Assembly (NCBI RefSeq): GCF_007998985.1
Contig: NZ_CP041659.1
Location: forward strand, 1,920,001 to 1,984,000
Direction: 5' to 3'
DNA length: 64,000 nt
DNA from: Sphingomonas xanthus
GTDB taxonomy: Bacteria; Pseudomonadota; Alphaproteobacteria; Sphingomonadales; Sphingomonadaceae
In this document: positions 1-7,921 of the stretch, piece by piece
Layout of the letters: every line of letters starts with the position of its first letter
Numbering within the stretch: position 1 is the stretch's first letter
Program-made: the position numbers and the translations under genes
Notes under the pieces: model-generated
Seen by the model: only the letters and a program-made list of their open reading frames with translations
Databases searched by the model: none
Told to the model about the DNA's origin: nothing

Positions 1-501
1 GGTGATATCAGGGACATCGGCTCGGGCAATATCGGCGCGACCAACGTGCTTCGGACCGGTTCCAAGCTGCTGGCAGCGGCGACTTTGCTGCTCGATGCGG
101 CAAAGGGCGCGGCTGCGGTTCTTGTCGCGCAGCGGTTGTGGCCCGACGCAGTCCACTTTGCTGCTGCAGGCGCGTTGATCGGCCATCTCTATCCCGCCTG
201 GCTCCGCTTTCGTGGCGGAAAAGGGGTTGCTACCCTGCTCGGGATCCTCCTCCCGTTCCTGCCGATCGCAGCCGCCATCTATGCCGCGGTGTGGATCGGC
301 CTGTTGTTATTGGTCCGGATCAGTTCAGTCGCCGGCATGGCTGCCGCGGCCAGCGCCCCGGTGACCGCCGTTTTCCTCGGTGAGAAATCATTGTTCCCGC
401 TTCTGCTCGGCTTCGCTTTGCTCGTCGTCTGGAAGCATAAGGATAATATCGCCCGGCTTTCCCGAGGCCAGGAGCCGCGCGTCGGCCGCAAGTCGAAGTG
501 A
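1..501 (+). CDS. plsY: Glycerol-3-phosphate acyltransferase PlsY, 5'-truncated
   Basis: PlsY moves the acyl group from acyl-phosphate to glycerol-3-phosphate, the first committed step of phospholipid synthesis, in the inner membrane. The gene is open from base 1 and lacks its N-terminus because the window begins inside it; 166 codons are present. The first visible residues contain the PlsY signature GSGNIGATN (codons 8-16). A second signature, RFRGGKGVAT, lies near codon 70, and hydrophobic segments follow. The C-terminus is basic, as usual for the family. In related sphingomonads I expect dprA and topA next; here a decayed dprA remnant follows, then topA. The GTG at base 46 is an internal valine, not a start. 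Confidence 0.95.
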   Translation, partial: GDIRDIGSGNIGATNVLRTGSKLLAAATLLLDAAKGAAAVLVAQRLWPDAVHFAAAGALIGHLYPAWLRFRGGKGVATLLGILLPFLPIAAAIYAAVWIGLLLLVRISSVAGMAAAASAPVTAVFLGEKSLFPLLLGFALLVVWKHKDNIARLSRGQEPRVGRKSK

Positions 502-516
502 GCGTGCCATGGCGTC

Positions 517-699
517 TGTTGATGCCGCACTCTCGGTTTTGGGATCGACGAATTGCTCTGACCCTCACCAGTGCCGGTCTATGAGATCATTCGACTTCCC
601 GAAGTTGTCCTGGGCGCGGTTCATCTCGCACTCGTCTAATTCGACCTCGCGGGCCTTGACCGTCATGTCGGGAACAAGATGAGCTTCAACGGCGCTTGA
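517..699 (+). pseudogene. dprA: dprA remnant (C-terminal winged-helix part only), decayed
   Basis: The short space between plsY and topA has no intact gene. Reading from base 544 in one frame gives IDELL, a stop at 559, then PSPVPVYEIIRLPEV and VLGAVHLALV, a stop at 637, then FDLAGLDRHVGNKMSF, ending at the stop 697-699. This pattern resembles the C-terminal winged helix of DprA (a DELL-x-SPVPV stretch, then a helix ending HLAL-x-x-x-LAG). The family match is from memory, not a search. A little upstream, DAALSVLG in another frame may be more of the gene after a frameshift. The large Rossmann core of DprA is gone. DprA loads RecA on incoming single-stranded DNA during natural transformation. 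Confidence 0.6.
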
Positions 700-757
700 C
701 GCCAGGGAATCCGCGAACTGACACTCGCGCGTGTGTACGTAAGACTGTGGGGATCAC

Positions 758-3262
758 TTGAAGCTTGTCGTCGTTGAATCGCCCGCGAAGGCGAAGACTA
801 TCGAAAAATATCTGGGGCCGGGCCACAAGGTGCTGGCCAGCTATGGCCATGTCCGCGACCTGCCGCCCAAAGACGGCTCGGTTCGTCCGGACGAGGGCTT
901 CGCCATGGATTGGGACACCTATCCCGACAAGGCCAAGCAATTGAAGGCGATCGCGGATGCGGCCAAATCGGCGGACGCGCTGATCCTCGCCACTGACCCT
1001 GACCGCGAGGGCGAAGCGATCAGCTGGCACGTGCAGGAAGTGCTGAAAAAGAAAAAGCTGCTGCCCAAGACGGTTGAGCGGGTGACCTTCAACGCCATCA
1101 CCAAATCCGCGGTTACCGAGGCAATGGCCCGGCCGCGGGACCTCGACGAAGACCTCATCGACGCCTACCGCGCCCGCCGCGCGCTCGACTATCTGGTCGG
1201 CTTCACCCTCTCGCCGATCCTGTGGCGCAAGCTGCCCGGTGCCAAGTCGGCCGGACGGGTCCAATCGGTCGCGCTTCGCCTGGTAGTCGACCGCGAACGC
1301 GAGATCGAGCTGTTCCGGGCCCAGGAATATTGGCAGGTCGCGGCGACCTTCGAAGCCGACGGGACGCCATTCACCGCGCGGCTGGTCGGCCTCGACGGAA
1401 CCAAGCTCGATCGGCTGAGCATCGCGGACAAGGCCATGGCCGACACCGCCAAGGCGGTGGTCGAGGCGGGGCGGTTCACTGTCGCATCCGTCGAGACCAA
1501 GCCCTTGTCGAAAAATCCGCCGGCGCCGTTCACTACCTCGACCTTGCAGCAGGAAGCAGCGCGCAAGCTTGGATATGCCGCCAGCCATACGATGCGGCTT
1601 GCCCAGTCACTCTACGAGGACGGGCTGATCACCTATATGCGGACCGACGGCGTACAGATGGCCGGCGAGGCAATCAGCGCGGCCCGCAAGGCCGTTGCCG
1701 ACCGTTACGACGCCGGTTACCTGCCGGACAAGCCGCGCCAATATAGCAGCAAGGCCAAGAATGCGCAGGAAGCGCACGAAGCGATCCGGCCGACCGACTT
1801 TTCCAAGGCACGGGCCGGGTCGGGCGACCATGCGCGGCTTTATGAGCTGATCTATAACCGCGCGCTGGCTAGCCAGATGGCCTCGGCCAGGCTGGAACGA
1901 ACGACGGTAGAACTGACCGACGGCGCGGGGCGGGCAACGCTGCGCGCGACTGGCCAGGTGACGCTCTTTGCGGGCTTCATGACCCTTTACGACGAAGGCC
2001 GCGACGACCCGGCGGACGAGGAGGCGGGTCGCATGCCCGCGCTGCGTAGCGGCGATACGCCGACCAAGACCGGCGTCAGTGCGACCCAGCATTTCACCCA
2101 GCCGCCACCGCGCTATTCGGAAGCGAGCCTGGTCAAGCGGCTTGAGGAATTGGGGATTGGTCGGCCATCGACCTATGCCGCGACCCTACAAACGCTGAAG
2201 GACCGCGAATATGTCCGGCTCGACAAGAACCGGTTCATCCCGGAGGAGAGCGGCCGGCTGGTCACGGCCTTCCTCGAACGCTTTTTCGAACGGTATGTCA
2301 GCTTCGATTATACCGCCGAGCTGGAAGAGGAACTGGACGACGTCAGCGGCGGGCGGCTGGACTGGCAGAAGCTGCTTGAAACCTTCTGGCGCGACTTCAA
2401 GCCCAAGGCCGGTGAGGTCATGGAGCAAAAGCCGTCGGACGTCACCGCGGCGCTTGACCAGTTCCTTGAACCCTGGCTGTTCCCCGCCAAGGAAGACGGT
2501 AGCGATCCGCGTGCCTGTCCCTTGTGCGGCACCGGCAAGCTGGGCCTTCGCGGCGGCCGGTTCGGCGCGTTTGTGGCCTGCTCCAACTATCCGGAATGCA
2601 AATATACCCGCCGCTTCGGCCAGGGCGAGGATGCCGCGAGCGAGGGTCCGGCCGAAATCGGCAACGGAATCGAACTGAAGGTCGGAAGGTTCGGACCCTA
2701 TCTGGAGCGTGACGGCGCACGGGCGTCGCTGCCCAAGGACGTCCCGCAAGACGGCCTGACGCTGGAGATGGCGGAAAAGCTTCTGTCCCTACCGCGCGAG
2801 GTTGGTTCACACCCCGATACCGGCCTTCCGATTACCGCGTCGATCGGCCGTTACGGGCCCTATCTGCAACACGACGGCAAATATGCGCGGCTGTCATCGA
2901 CCGCCGAGGTGTTCGATACCGGGATGAATGCCGCGGTGGTTAAGCTGGCCGAAGCCGCAGCGGGAGGAGCGCGCGGTCGTGGCGCGTCGCGCGAACCGAT
3001 CGCCATGCTCGGCGCCCATCCGGAAAGCGGAAAGGATTTGAAGGTGCTGGAAGGGCGGTTCGGCCCCTATGTGAGCGACGGGACGACCCATGCCACCCTG
3101 CCGAAGACCGCCGACCCCAAGACTGTCACTCTGGAAGAAGCGGTGGCGCTGATCGACGCCAAGGCGGCGAAGGGACCCGCCAAGGGCAAGCGTAAGACCG
3201 CGAAGAAAGCTCCTGCGAAGAAGGCGCCCGCGAAAAAGGCCCCGGCAAAGAAAAAGGCTTAG
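758..3262 (+). CDS. topA: DNA topoisomerase I (type IA)
   Basis: Relaxes negative supercoils by cutting one strand through a 5'-phosphotyrosine. The TTG start at 758 gives the family N-terminus MKLVVVESPAKAKTIEKYLG (Toprim domain). DPDREGEAISWH carries the acidic metal-binding residues. The catalytic tyrosine is Y293 in TYMRTDG. After the core comes a four-cysteine zinc finger (CPLC...CSNYPEC, near residues 587-616), then three C-terminal repeats of the type GRFGPY/GRYGPY. The tail (near residues 806-834) is lysine-rich, with AKKAP repeated four times, and probably binds DNA without sequence specificity. The length (834 residues) is typical for alphaproteobacteria. The stop overlaps the convergent E1-like gene by 4 bases. 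Confidence 0.97.
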   Translation: MKLVVVESPAKAKTIEKYLGPGHKVLASYGHVRDLPPKDGSVRPDEGFAMDWDTYPDKAKQLKAIADAAKSADALILATDPDREGEAISWHVQEVLKKKKLLPKTVERVTFNAITKSAVTEAMARPRDLDEDLIDAYRARRALDYLVGFTLSPILWRKLPGAKSAGRVQSVALRLVVDREREIELFRAQEYWQVAATFEADGTPFTARLVGLDGTKLDRLSIADKAMADTAKAVVEAGRFTVASVETKPLSKNPPAPFTTSTLQQEAARKLGYAASHTMRLAQSLYEDGLITYMRTDGVQMAGEAISAARKAVADRYDAGYLPDKPRQYSSKAKNAQEAHEAIRPTDFSKARAGSGDHARLYELIYNRALASQMASARLERTTVELTDGAGRATLRATGQVTLFAGFMTLYDEGRDDPADEEAGRMPALRSGDTPTKTGVSATQHFTQPPPRYSEASLVKRLEELGIGRPSTYAATLQTLKDREYVRLDKNRFIPEESGRLVTAFLERFFERYVSFDYTAELEEELDDVSGGRLDWQKLLETFWRDFKPKAGEVMEQKPSDVTAALDQFLEPWLFPAKEDGSDPRACPLCGTGKLGLRGGRFGAFVACSNYPECKYTRRFGQGEDAASEGPAEIGNGIELKVGRFGPYLERDGARASLPKDVPQDGLTLEMAEKLLSLPREVGSHPDTGLPITASIGRYGPYLQHDGKYARLSSTAEVFDTGMNAAVVKLAEAAAGGARGRGASREPIAMLGAHPESGKDLKVLEGRFGPYVSDGTTHATLPKTADPKTVTLEEAVALIDAKAAKGPAKGKRKTAKKAPAKKAPAKKAPAKKKA
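3199..3254 (+). repeat. Imperfect 15-base repeats coding the topA lysine-rich tail
   Basis: Near the 3' end of topA, a unit of about 15 bases coding AKKAP occurs four times in a row with synonymous differences (gcg/gca, aag/aaa). The repeat lies in frame, so gain or loss of a unit would change only the length of the basic tail. Confidence 0.7.
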
Positions 3263-4008
3263 GCCCCGCCGCACGTCCGGCATGCCGGGTCGGCGGCGAT
3301 GCGGATCTTCCGCCAGCCGAGGGCCAGCCCGTCGAACATGTGGAGCGTTCCCGCTTCATCGCCGCCGCCGAGCCCGAGCAAGGTGCGGATCGCGAGCAGG
3401 GCGGCGAAATTGCCGACCGTGCCGGTCATTGCGCCGAGCACGCCCAGTTCAGCGCAGGTGTCACAGTCATCCGCGTCGAAGGCGTCGCCGACGAAGCAGC
3501 GATAGCAGGGCTTGGCACCGAACAGCGCAACCTGTCCCTGGAATTGCTGCGCGGCCGCCGAGAGCAAAGGGATGCCCAGCGCAACCGCTGCGTCGTTGAC
3601 GGTAAGGCGGGTTGCGAAATTGTCGGTGCCGTCGATGATCAGATCATGGCCGCCGAGGATCGCTTCGCCATTGTCGGGCTCGATCCGGTCGGGAATGGTG
3701 CGGACCTCAACATGGGAGTTGCGCTTGCCGATAAACCGGGCGGCGATGTCGACCTTGCGCTCCCCCAGCTGATCGCTGGCGTAAAGCGGCTGGCGCTGCA
3801 GGTTGGAAAGATCGACCCGGTCGTCATCGATGATCGTCAGCCGGCCCACGCCCGCGCCGGCAAGCGCTGGGATGGCCCCGGCGCCGATTCCGCCAGCGCC
3901 GACGACGGCGATGCTCGCGGCCTTCAGCCGAAGCTGTCCCGCGCCGCCGATCTGGGGAAGGACGATGTGCCGCGCATAGCGGTCGAGTTCATCGTCAGAG
4001 AGAGTCAT
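3259..4008 (-). CDS. HesA/MoeB/ThiF family adenylyltransferase (E1-like)
   Basis: E1-like enzymes adenylate the C-terminal glycine of a ubiquitin-like sulfur carrier (MoaD for molybdopterin, ThiS for thiamine). Seen here in 249 residues: a nucleotide-binding GAGGIG loop (37-42), NLQRQ (69-73), DGTDNF (126-131), two zinc-binding CxxC pairs (C168/C171 in PCYRC and C243/C246 in ACRTC), and a cysteine C185 where MoeB has its conserved active-site-region cysteine (CAELGV). No rhodanese domain is fused. The start codon lies inside the end of dut (14-base overlap), so the two are co-transcribed. MoeB and ThiF cannot be separated from this sequence alone, and neither moaD nor thiS is nearby. Confidence 0.88.
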   Translation of the reverse strand: MTLSDDELDRYARHIVLPQIGGAGQLRLKAASIAVVGAGGIGAGAIPALAGAGVGRLTIIDDDRVDLSNLQRQPLYASDQLGERKVDIAARFIGKRNSHVEVRTIPDRIEPDNGEAILGGHDLIIDGTDNFATRLTVNDAAVALGIPLLSAAAQQFQGQVALFGAKPCYRCFVGDAFDADDCDTCAELGVLGAMTGTVGNFAALLAIRTLLGLGGGDEAGTLHMFDGLALGWRKIRIAADPACRTCGGA

Positions 4009-4444
4009 GCCCGCCCGTGCTTCCGAAGCCGCCCGCGCCGCGCTCGGTCTCGCACAATGCGTCGACCTCCTCGAAGGAAGCGCGGGTGACGGCGGCCGGG
4101 ACCAGCTGGGCGATGCGGTCGCCGCGGCGGATTGGGAAGGGGTCGGGACCGTGGTTGATCATGATCACCTTCACTTCCCCCCGATAATCGCTGTCGATCG
4201 TGCCCGGCGTATTGGGGACGGTGATACCATGTTTGAGCGCAAGGCCGGAACGCGGGCGCACCTGAACCTCGAAACCGTCGGGAATGGCGATGGAAAAGCC
4301 GGTCGCCACTGCGTGGCGGGCGCCGGGCATGAGGTCGAGCTCCTCCGCCGCGACCACATCCATGCCGGCCGCGCCGGGCGTGGCATAGGCGGGAAGCGGC
4401 AGGCCCTCGCCATGCGGCAGTCGGGTAATGCGGATTTGGATCAT
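3995..4444 (-). CDS. dut: dUTP diphosphatase
   Basis: Hydrolyses dUTP to dUMP and pyrophosphate, keeping uracil out of DNA and feeding thymidylate synthesis. All five trimeric dUTPase motifs are present in order in 149 residues: AGMDV (26-30), RPRSGLA (63-69), GTIDSDYRG (81-89), GDRIAQLV (108-115) and the glycine-rich [10 protein letters not shown] (135-144) that closes over the substrate. It heads a two-gene unit with the downstream E1-like gene, which begins inside it. The upstream 216 bases (4445-4660) hold no gene I can support. Confidence 0.96.
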   Translation of the reverse strand: MIQIRITRLPHGEGLPLPAYATPGAAGMDVVAAEELDLMPGARHAVATGFSIAIPDGFEVQVRPRSGLALKHGITVPNTPGTIDSDYRGEVKVIMINHGPDPFPIRRGDRIAQLVPAAVTRASFEEVDALCETERGAGGFGSTGGHDSL

Positions 4445-4660
4445 GCGGGGGGGCGCCTTAGACGATGCGATGATGACCGGAGCGGGATAGCAAGGCCGGG
4501 CGGCGGGTCAACGGATGTTGCTGTTGGCGCGCACGCCAAGGCCGGTTCATCGTCGGCGCATACGGATACGCGCCCCGTGCGGGACGGTTGGCGAACCAGG
4601 GTGAGCGAGGGGTGCTCCTGGACGGATCGATAACCGGCGGGACCGGCCTGCCAAGTTGAG

Positions 4661-4843
4661 TCAGGCGGGAACCTGGGGTCGTTCCTCAGTGCTGCTGCGG
4701 AAACCAGCGAATTCCGCAAGCGCGGCGAACTTCGCAGCCATTTCTCGGTGCGAGCGGGCGGTCGGCAGGTGGCGGTTTTCGGCGGCAAGCCGCTCTTCCT
4801 CGGCGGCGCGCTGCTGGTAATAAAGAAGCGGTGAACTGGACAT
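4661..4843 (-). CDS. Small conserved-looking hypothetical protein (60 aa)
   Basis: A short charged protein beginning MSSSPLLYYQQRAAEEERLA. The pattern (a run of Glu/Arg/Ala, then a short loop, then a helix REMAAKFAALAEF) resembles a class of tiny alpha-helical proteins I associate with sphingomonads, where an R/H-rich middle and an MA-x-x-x-x-A-L ending recur. No function is known to me. The start is supported by GGAG about 9 bases upstream of the ATG. No membrane segment or signal peptide is visible; it is probably a cytoplasmic helical protein. Upstream is a 329-base stretch with repeat structure. Confidence 0.55.
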   Translation of the reverse strand: MSSSPLLYYQQRAAEEERLAAENRHLPTARSHREMAAKFAALAEFAGFRSSTEERPQVPA

Positions 4844-5172
4844 GGGTTGGCTCCGAACGTCGAACAAGCGGGAGCACGGTGGGAGGTCTCTCAGGCGCCG
4901 GCATGCTGGGGAAAGGAAGCCGGCGATAATCTCATCATAGACGATCCAGCCATCAATAGACAGTCGGACAGTCGACATAGTGTAAAAAGCGAAAAACCCT
5001 GATCTCACCTCGCCATGCTCGGCGCAGTGGCAATAATGAAGCAGCGGTGACTTGGTTCCATAGCGGAGCTCTTGGTTGTTACGGGGCCGTTTTACTTGGT
5101 GGGCCTTGTGTCCGCGATCCTCGGCAAAGGCTTCGGCTTGCCGTCCCTTCGCGCCCGTGCAAGCTTCGGGCC
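4844..5172. other. Gene-free stretch with a tandem 8-mer
   Basis: The region separates the leftward small protein from the rightward DUF3147 gene, so it should hold promoters for both. The only distinct structure I see is a perfect tandem GACAGTCG at 4959-4974, followed at once by another GAC. An open frame (from 5047) runs into the DUF3147 gene, but its N-terminal part looks like non-coding sequence. Confidence 0.5.
4959..4974. repeat. Tandem GACAGTCG repeat, possible operator
   Basis: Two exact copies of GACAGTCG abut at 4959-4966 and 4967-4974, with a further GAC. They lie in the divergent promoter space, about 115 bases upstream of the small leftward gene. Direct repeats of this spacing can bind response regulators on one helix face. 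No matching regulator is identified. Confidence 0.3.
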
Positions 5173-5523
5173 ATGCTTTACCTCATCATCAAGGCGGCGA
5201 TCAGCGGAATCCTCATCGCCATCATCTCCGAAGTAGCGAAACGCTATCCGGGGATTGGTGGCCTGATCGCAGCGTTGCCGCTGGTCAGCGTGCTGGGCAT
5301 GATCTGGTTGTGGCGCGACAAGCCGGACGTGGCCAACATGGCGCACCATGCGGAGGCGACCTTCTGGTTCGTCCTGCCGTCGTTGCCGATGTTCCTGCTT
5401 ATCCCGGCGATGCTGAGGAACGGGGTAGGGTTCTGGGCCAGCCTGGCCGCCGGTTGCGCCCTCACCATCGCGCTTTACGCGCTGATGCTGTGGGCCGGGG
5501 CGAGGTTCGGGTTGAAGCTATAG
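5173..5523 (+). CDS. DUF3147 family membrane protein
   Basis: A 116-residue very hydrophobic protein with four predicted membrane helices: MLYLIIKAAISGILIAIISE, then GGLIAALPLVSVLGMIWLW, a segment around WFVLPSLPMFLLIPAML, and ALTIALYALMLW. The order and the GLIAALPLVS motif fit DUF3147, a family of small inner-membrane proteins of unknown role. I chose the ATG at 5173 because it opens directly on the first helix; the upstream in-frame extension to 5047 codes no plausible protein and has no better ribosome-binding site. A repeat element and then parC follow. Confidence 0.8.
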   Translation: MLYLIIKAAISGILIAIISEVAKRYPGIGGLIAALPLVSVLGMIWLWRDKPDVANMAHHAEATFWFVLPSLPMFLLIPAMLRNGVGFWASLAAGCALTIALYALMLWAGARFGLKL

Positions 5524-5561
5524 CACCGGGCGCAGGAGCTCGGCCGCTGAAAGAAAAGGCT

Positions 5562-5587
5562 GATCCCGCATCAAGTCCGGGATGACG
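5562..5587. repeat. REP-like palindromic element
   Basis: Between the DUF3147 gene and parC lies gatcccgcatcaagtccggg followed by atgacg. ATCCCG and CGGGAT form a stem around CATCAAGTC. This is the general form of the short palindromic repeats scattered in many alphaproteobacterial intergenic regions (ATCCCGG...AAG...CCGGGATGACG). I found no second copy in the window. Confidence 0.5.
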
Positions 5588-5617
5588 ACAAGGGGGAGTG
5601 CTTGCTAAGCCCACCCC

Positions 5618-7861
5618 ATGGACTCCGAGAACCTCTCCGTCATCGACGCCCCCTTCGACGCCGCCCTCTCAGAACGCTACCTCGTCTACGCCCTGTCGAC
5701 GATCACCGCGCGATCGCTGCCTGACGTCCGCGATGGGCTGAAGCCCGTGCATCGGCGCCTCCTTTGGGCGATGCGGCTTTTGAAGCTCGATCCCGCCTCG
5801 GCCTACAAGAAGTGCGCGCGCGTGGTGGGCGACGTGATCGGCAAATATCATCCGCACGGGGACCAGTCGGTCTATGACGCGATGGTGCGCCTGGCGCAGT
5901 CGTTCGCGCTTCGATACCCGCTGGTCGACGGGCAGGGAAATTTTGGCAATATCGACGGGGATAATGCCGCCGCCTACCGTTATACCGAGGCGCGGCTGAC
6001 CCGGACCGCCGAGCGGCTGATGGCCGGGCTCGACGAAGGCTGCGTCGATTATCGTCCCACCTATAATGGCGAGGAAGAGGAGCCGGAGGTGTTCCCCGGC
6101 CTGTTCCCCAACCTGCTTGCCAACGGGGCAAGCGGGATCGCGGTGGGCATGGCGACCAGCATCCCGCCGCACCATGTCGGCGAGCTGATCGAGGCGGCGA
6201 CCCACCTTATCGACAATCCGCACGCCGAAGACATCGCGATGATGGACTTCGTCGCCGGGCCGGACTTCCCTACCGGGGGCGTGCTGGTCGATAGTCGCGA
6301 GACGATAGCCCTGGCCTATGCCACCGGGCGCGGGTCTTTCCGCCTGCGCGCGCGGATCGAACAGGAAAAGGAAAAAGGCGGGGGATGGCATCTGATCGTC
6401 CATGAAATCCCCTATGGGGTACAGAAGGGGAAGCTGATCGAGCAGGTCGCCGACCTGATCGCGGCGAAGAAGCTACCGATCCTGGCCGACGTGCGCGACG
6501 AGAGCGACGAGAAGGTGCGGATCGTGCTGGAGCCGAGGTCGCGGACGGTCGATCCCGAGTTGCTGCTGGAAAGCCTTTTCAAGCTGACCGATCTTGAGGT
6601 GCGCTTCCCGCTCAACCTGAACGTGCTCGACAAGACCCGTACACCCGGTGTGATGAGCCTCAAAGAGACGCTGTTGGCCTGGCTCGAATTCCAGGTCGAG
6701 GTGCTGGTCCGGCGCTCGACCACGCGGATCGGCAAGATCGACGACCGGCTCGAGCTGCTTGACGGGTTCCTCAAGGCATTCCTCAACCTCGACCGCGTTA
6801 TCGAGATCATCCGCACCGAGGATGAACCCAAGGCGGTGATGATCGCCGAGTTCGCGCTCAGCGACCGCCAGGCCGAGGCGATCCTCAACATGCGGCTCCG
6901 GTCCTTGCGCAAGCTTGAGGAGATGGAGATCGGCAAGGAGCGCGGCAAGCTGGCCAAGGAGCGCGAGGAGCTGGCCAAGCTGGTCGAAAGCCCTGCACGG
7001 CAGCGGACCCGGCTGAAGAAGGACCTCGCCGCGCTGAAAGAAGCCTATGCCGCGGACGAACGGCGGACACTGGTGCAGGAACAGGCGCCGGCGCGCGAGC
7101 TCGACTGGACGCAGATGATCGAGAAGGAACCGATCACCGTCATCCTGTCGCAGCGCGGCTGGATCCGGGCGATGAAGGGCCACGTCGCGCTGGGCGAGAT
7201 TGCCGAGTTGAAATGGCGCGAGGGCGACGGGCCGCACTTGGCGTTCCATGCCCAGACCACCGATCGGCTGCTGCTTGCCGGAGACAATGGACGGGTGTTC
7301 ACGCTTGGCGGAGACAAGCTTCCGGGCGGACGCGGCTTTGGCGAACCGGTGCGGCTGGCCATCGACCTCGACGCCGAAAGCGAGATTATCTCGATGTTCG
7401 TGGTCCGGCCGGAAATGCGGCTGCTTGCCGCCTCGTCGGATGGGCGTGGTTTCGTCACCAGCGGCGACGCGGTGCTTGCGGAAACCCGCAAGGGCAAGCA
7501 GCTGATGAACCTTCGGCCCAAAGCGAGGATGGTGTCGCTAAAGCCGGTTCCGGCGGGCGCGGATTCGATCGCGGTGATCGGCGAGAACCGCAAGATGCTT
7601 GTTTTCAAGCTCGACGAGCTGCCCGAGCTTGGCCGGGGCGCGGGCGTGCAGCTCCAGCGTTACCGCGACGGGGGCTTGAGCGATGCCATCGCCTTTGCGC
7701 TCCAGGACGGTATCACCTGGCCGCTTGGCGGAGAAAGTGGAAGGATCCGGTCGGAAAGCGACCTCACCGCATGGCGGGCAATCCGCGGGGCGAGCGGCCG
7801 CATCGCCCCCAATGGCTTCCCGCGATCGAACCGGTTTGAGCCGTTGCCGCCGTCCGATTAA
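5618..7861 (+). CDS. parC: DNA topoisomerase IV subunit A
   Basis: Breakage-reunion subunit of topoisomerase IV, which unlinks replicated chromosomes together with ParE (not in the window). The N-terminus has [16 protein letters not shown], the quinolone-resistance-determining region [14 protein letters not shown] (76-89) and the catalytic tyrosine Y122 in YRYTEARL. A coiled stretch around residues 420-490 (Lys/Glu-rich) is the dimer gate arm. The C-terminal part contains degenerate beta-pinwheel repeats and is short, which fits ParC rather than GyrA: there is no clear GyrA box, and 747 residues is the size expected of an alphaproteobacterial ParC. At the position equivalent to E. coli Ser80 this protein has Q83, and at Glu84 it has D87. 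Confidence 0.95.
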   Translation: MDSENLSVIDAPFDAALSERYLVYALSTITARSLPDVRDGLKPVHRRLLWAMRLLKLDPASAYKKCARVVGDVIGKYHPHGDQSVYDAMVRLAQSFALRYPLVDGQGNFGNIDGDNAAAYRYTEARLTRTAERLMAGLDEGCVDYRPTYNGEEEEPEVFPGLFPNLLANGASGIAVGMATSIPPHHVGELIEAATHLIDNPHAEDIAMMDFVAGPDFPTGGVLVDSRETIALAYATGRGSFRLRARIEQEKEKGGGWHLIVHEIPYGVQKGKLIEQVADLIAAKKLPILADVRDESDEKVRIVLEPRSRTVDPELLLESLFKLTDLEVRFPLNLNVLDKTRTPGVMSLKETLLAWLEFQVEVLVRRSTTRIGKIDDRLELLDGFLKAFLNLDRVIEIIRTEDEPKAVMIAEFALSDRQAEAILNMRLRSLRKLEEMEIGKERGKLAKEREELAKLVESPARQRTRLKKDLAALKEAYAADERRTLVQEQAPARELDWTQMIEKEPITVILSQRGWIRAMKGHVALGEIAELKWREGDGPHLAFHAQTTDRLLLAGDNGRVFTLGGDKLPGGRGFGEPVRLAIDLDAESEIISMFVVRPEMRLLAASSDGRGFVTSGDAVLAETRKGKQLMNLRPKARMVSLKPVPAGADSIAVIGENRKMLVFKLDELPELGRGAGVQLQRYRDGGLSDAIAFALQDGITWPLGGESGRIRSESDLTAWRAIRGASGRIAPNGFPRSNRFEPLPPSD

Positions 7862-7893
7862 CTAATCCTCGTCAAGGCAAATCGATACCGCCC

Positions 7894-7913
7894 GTTAACC
7901 TGTGGGAGTTAAC
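7894..7913. promoter_or_regulatory. Paired GTTAAC sites before the GGDEF-EAL gene
   Basis: Two copies of the palindrome GTTAAC lie at 7894-7899 and 7908-7913, 8 bases apart. They sit directly before the ribosome-binding site (CAGGGAGCC) of the downstream gene. CCTGT and ACAGG also pair around the centre. A hairpin or protein bound here could affect translation or transcription initiation. The role is inferred. Confidence 0.3.
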
Positions 7914-7921
7914 AGGGAGCC

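Noticed and set aside
46..501. GTG at base 46 as the start of plsY
   Set aside because: The family signature GSGNIGATN begins at codon 8 of the window and lies upstream of this GTG, so the gene is cut by the window edge rather than starting here.
686..1588. Long open frame antisense to topA (300 codons)
   Set aside because: High-GC coding DNA keeps stop codons rare in antisense frames; the translation has no domain-like pattern and the sense strand is an unmistakable topoisomerase.
4445..4660. Possible gene or tRNA upstream of dut
   Set aside because: No cloverleaf and no protein-like frame; only a 216-base gap.
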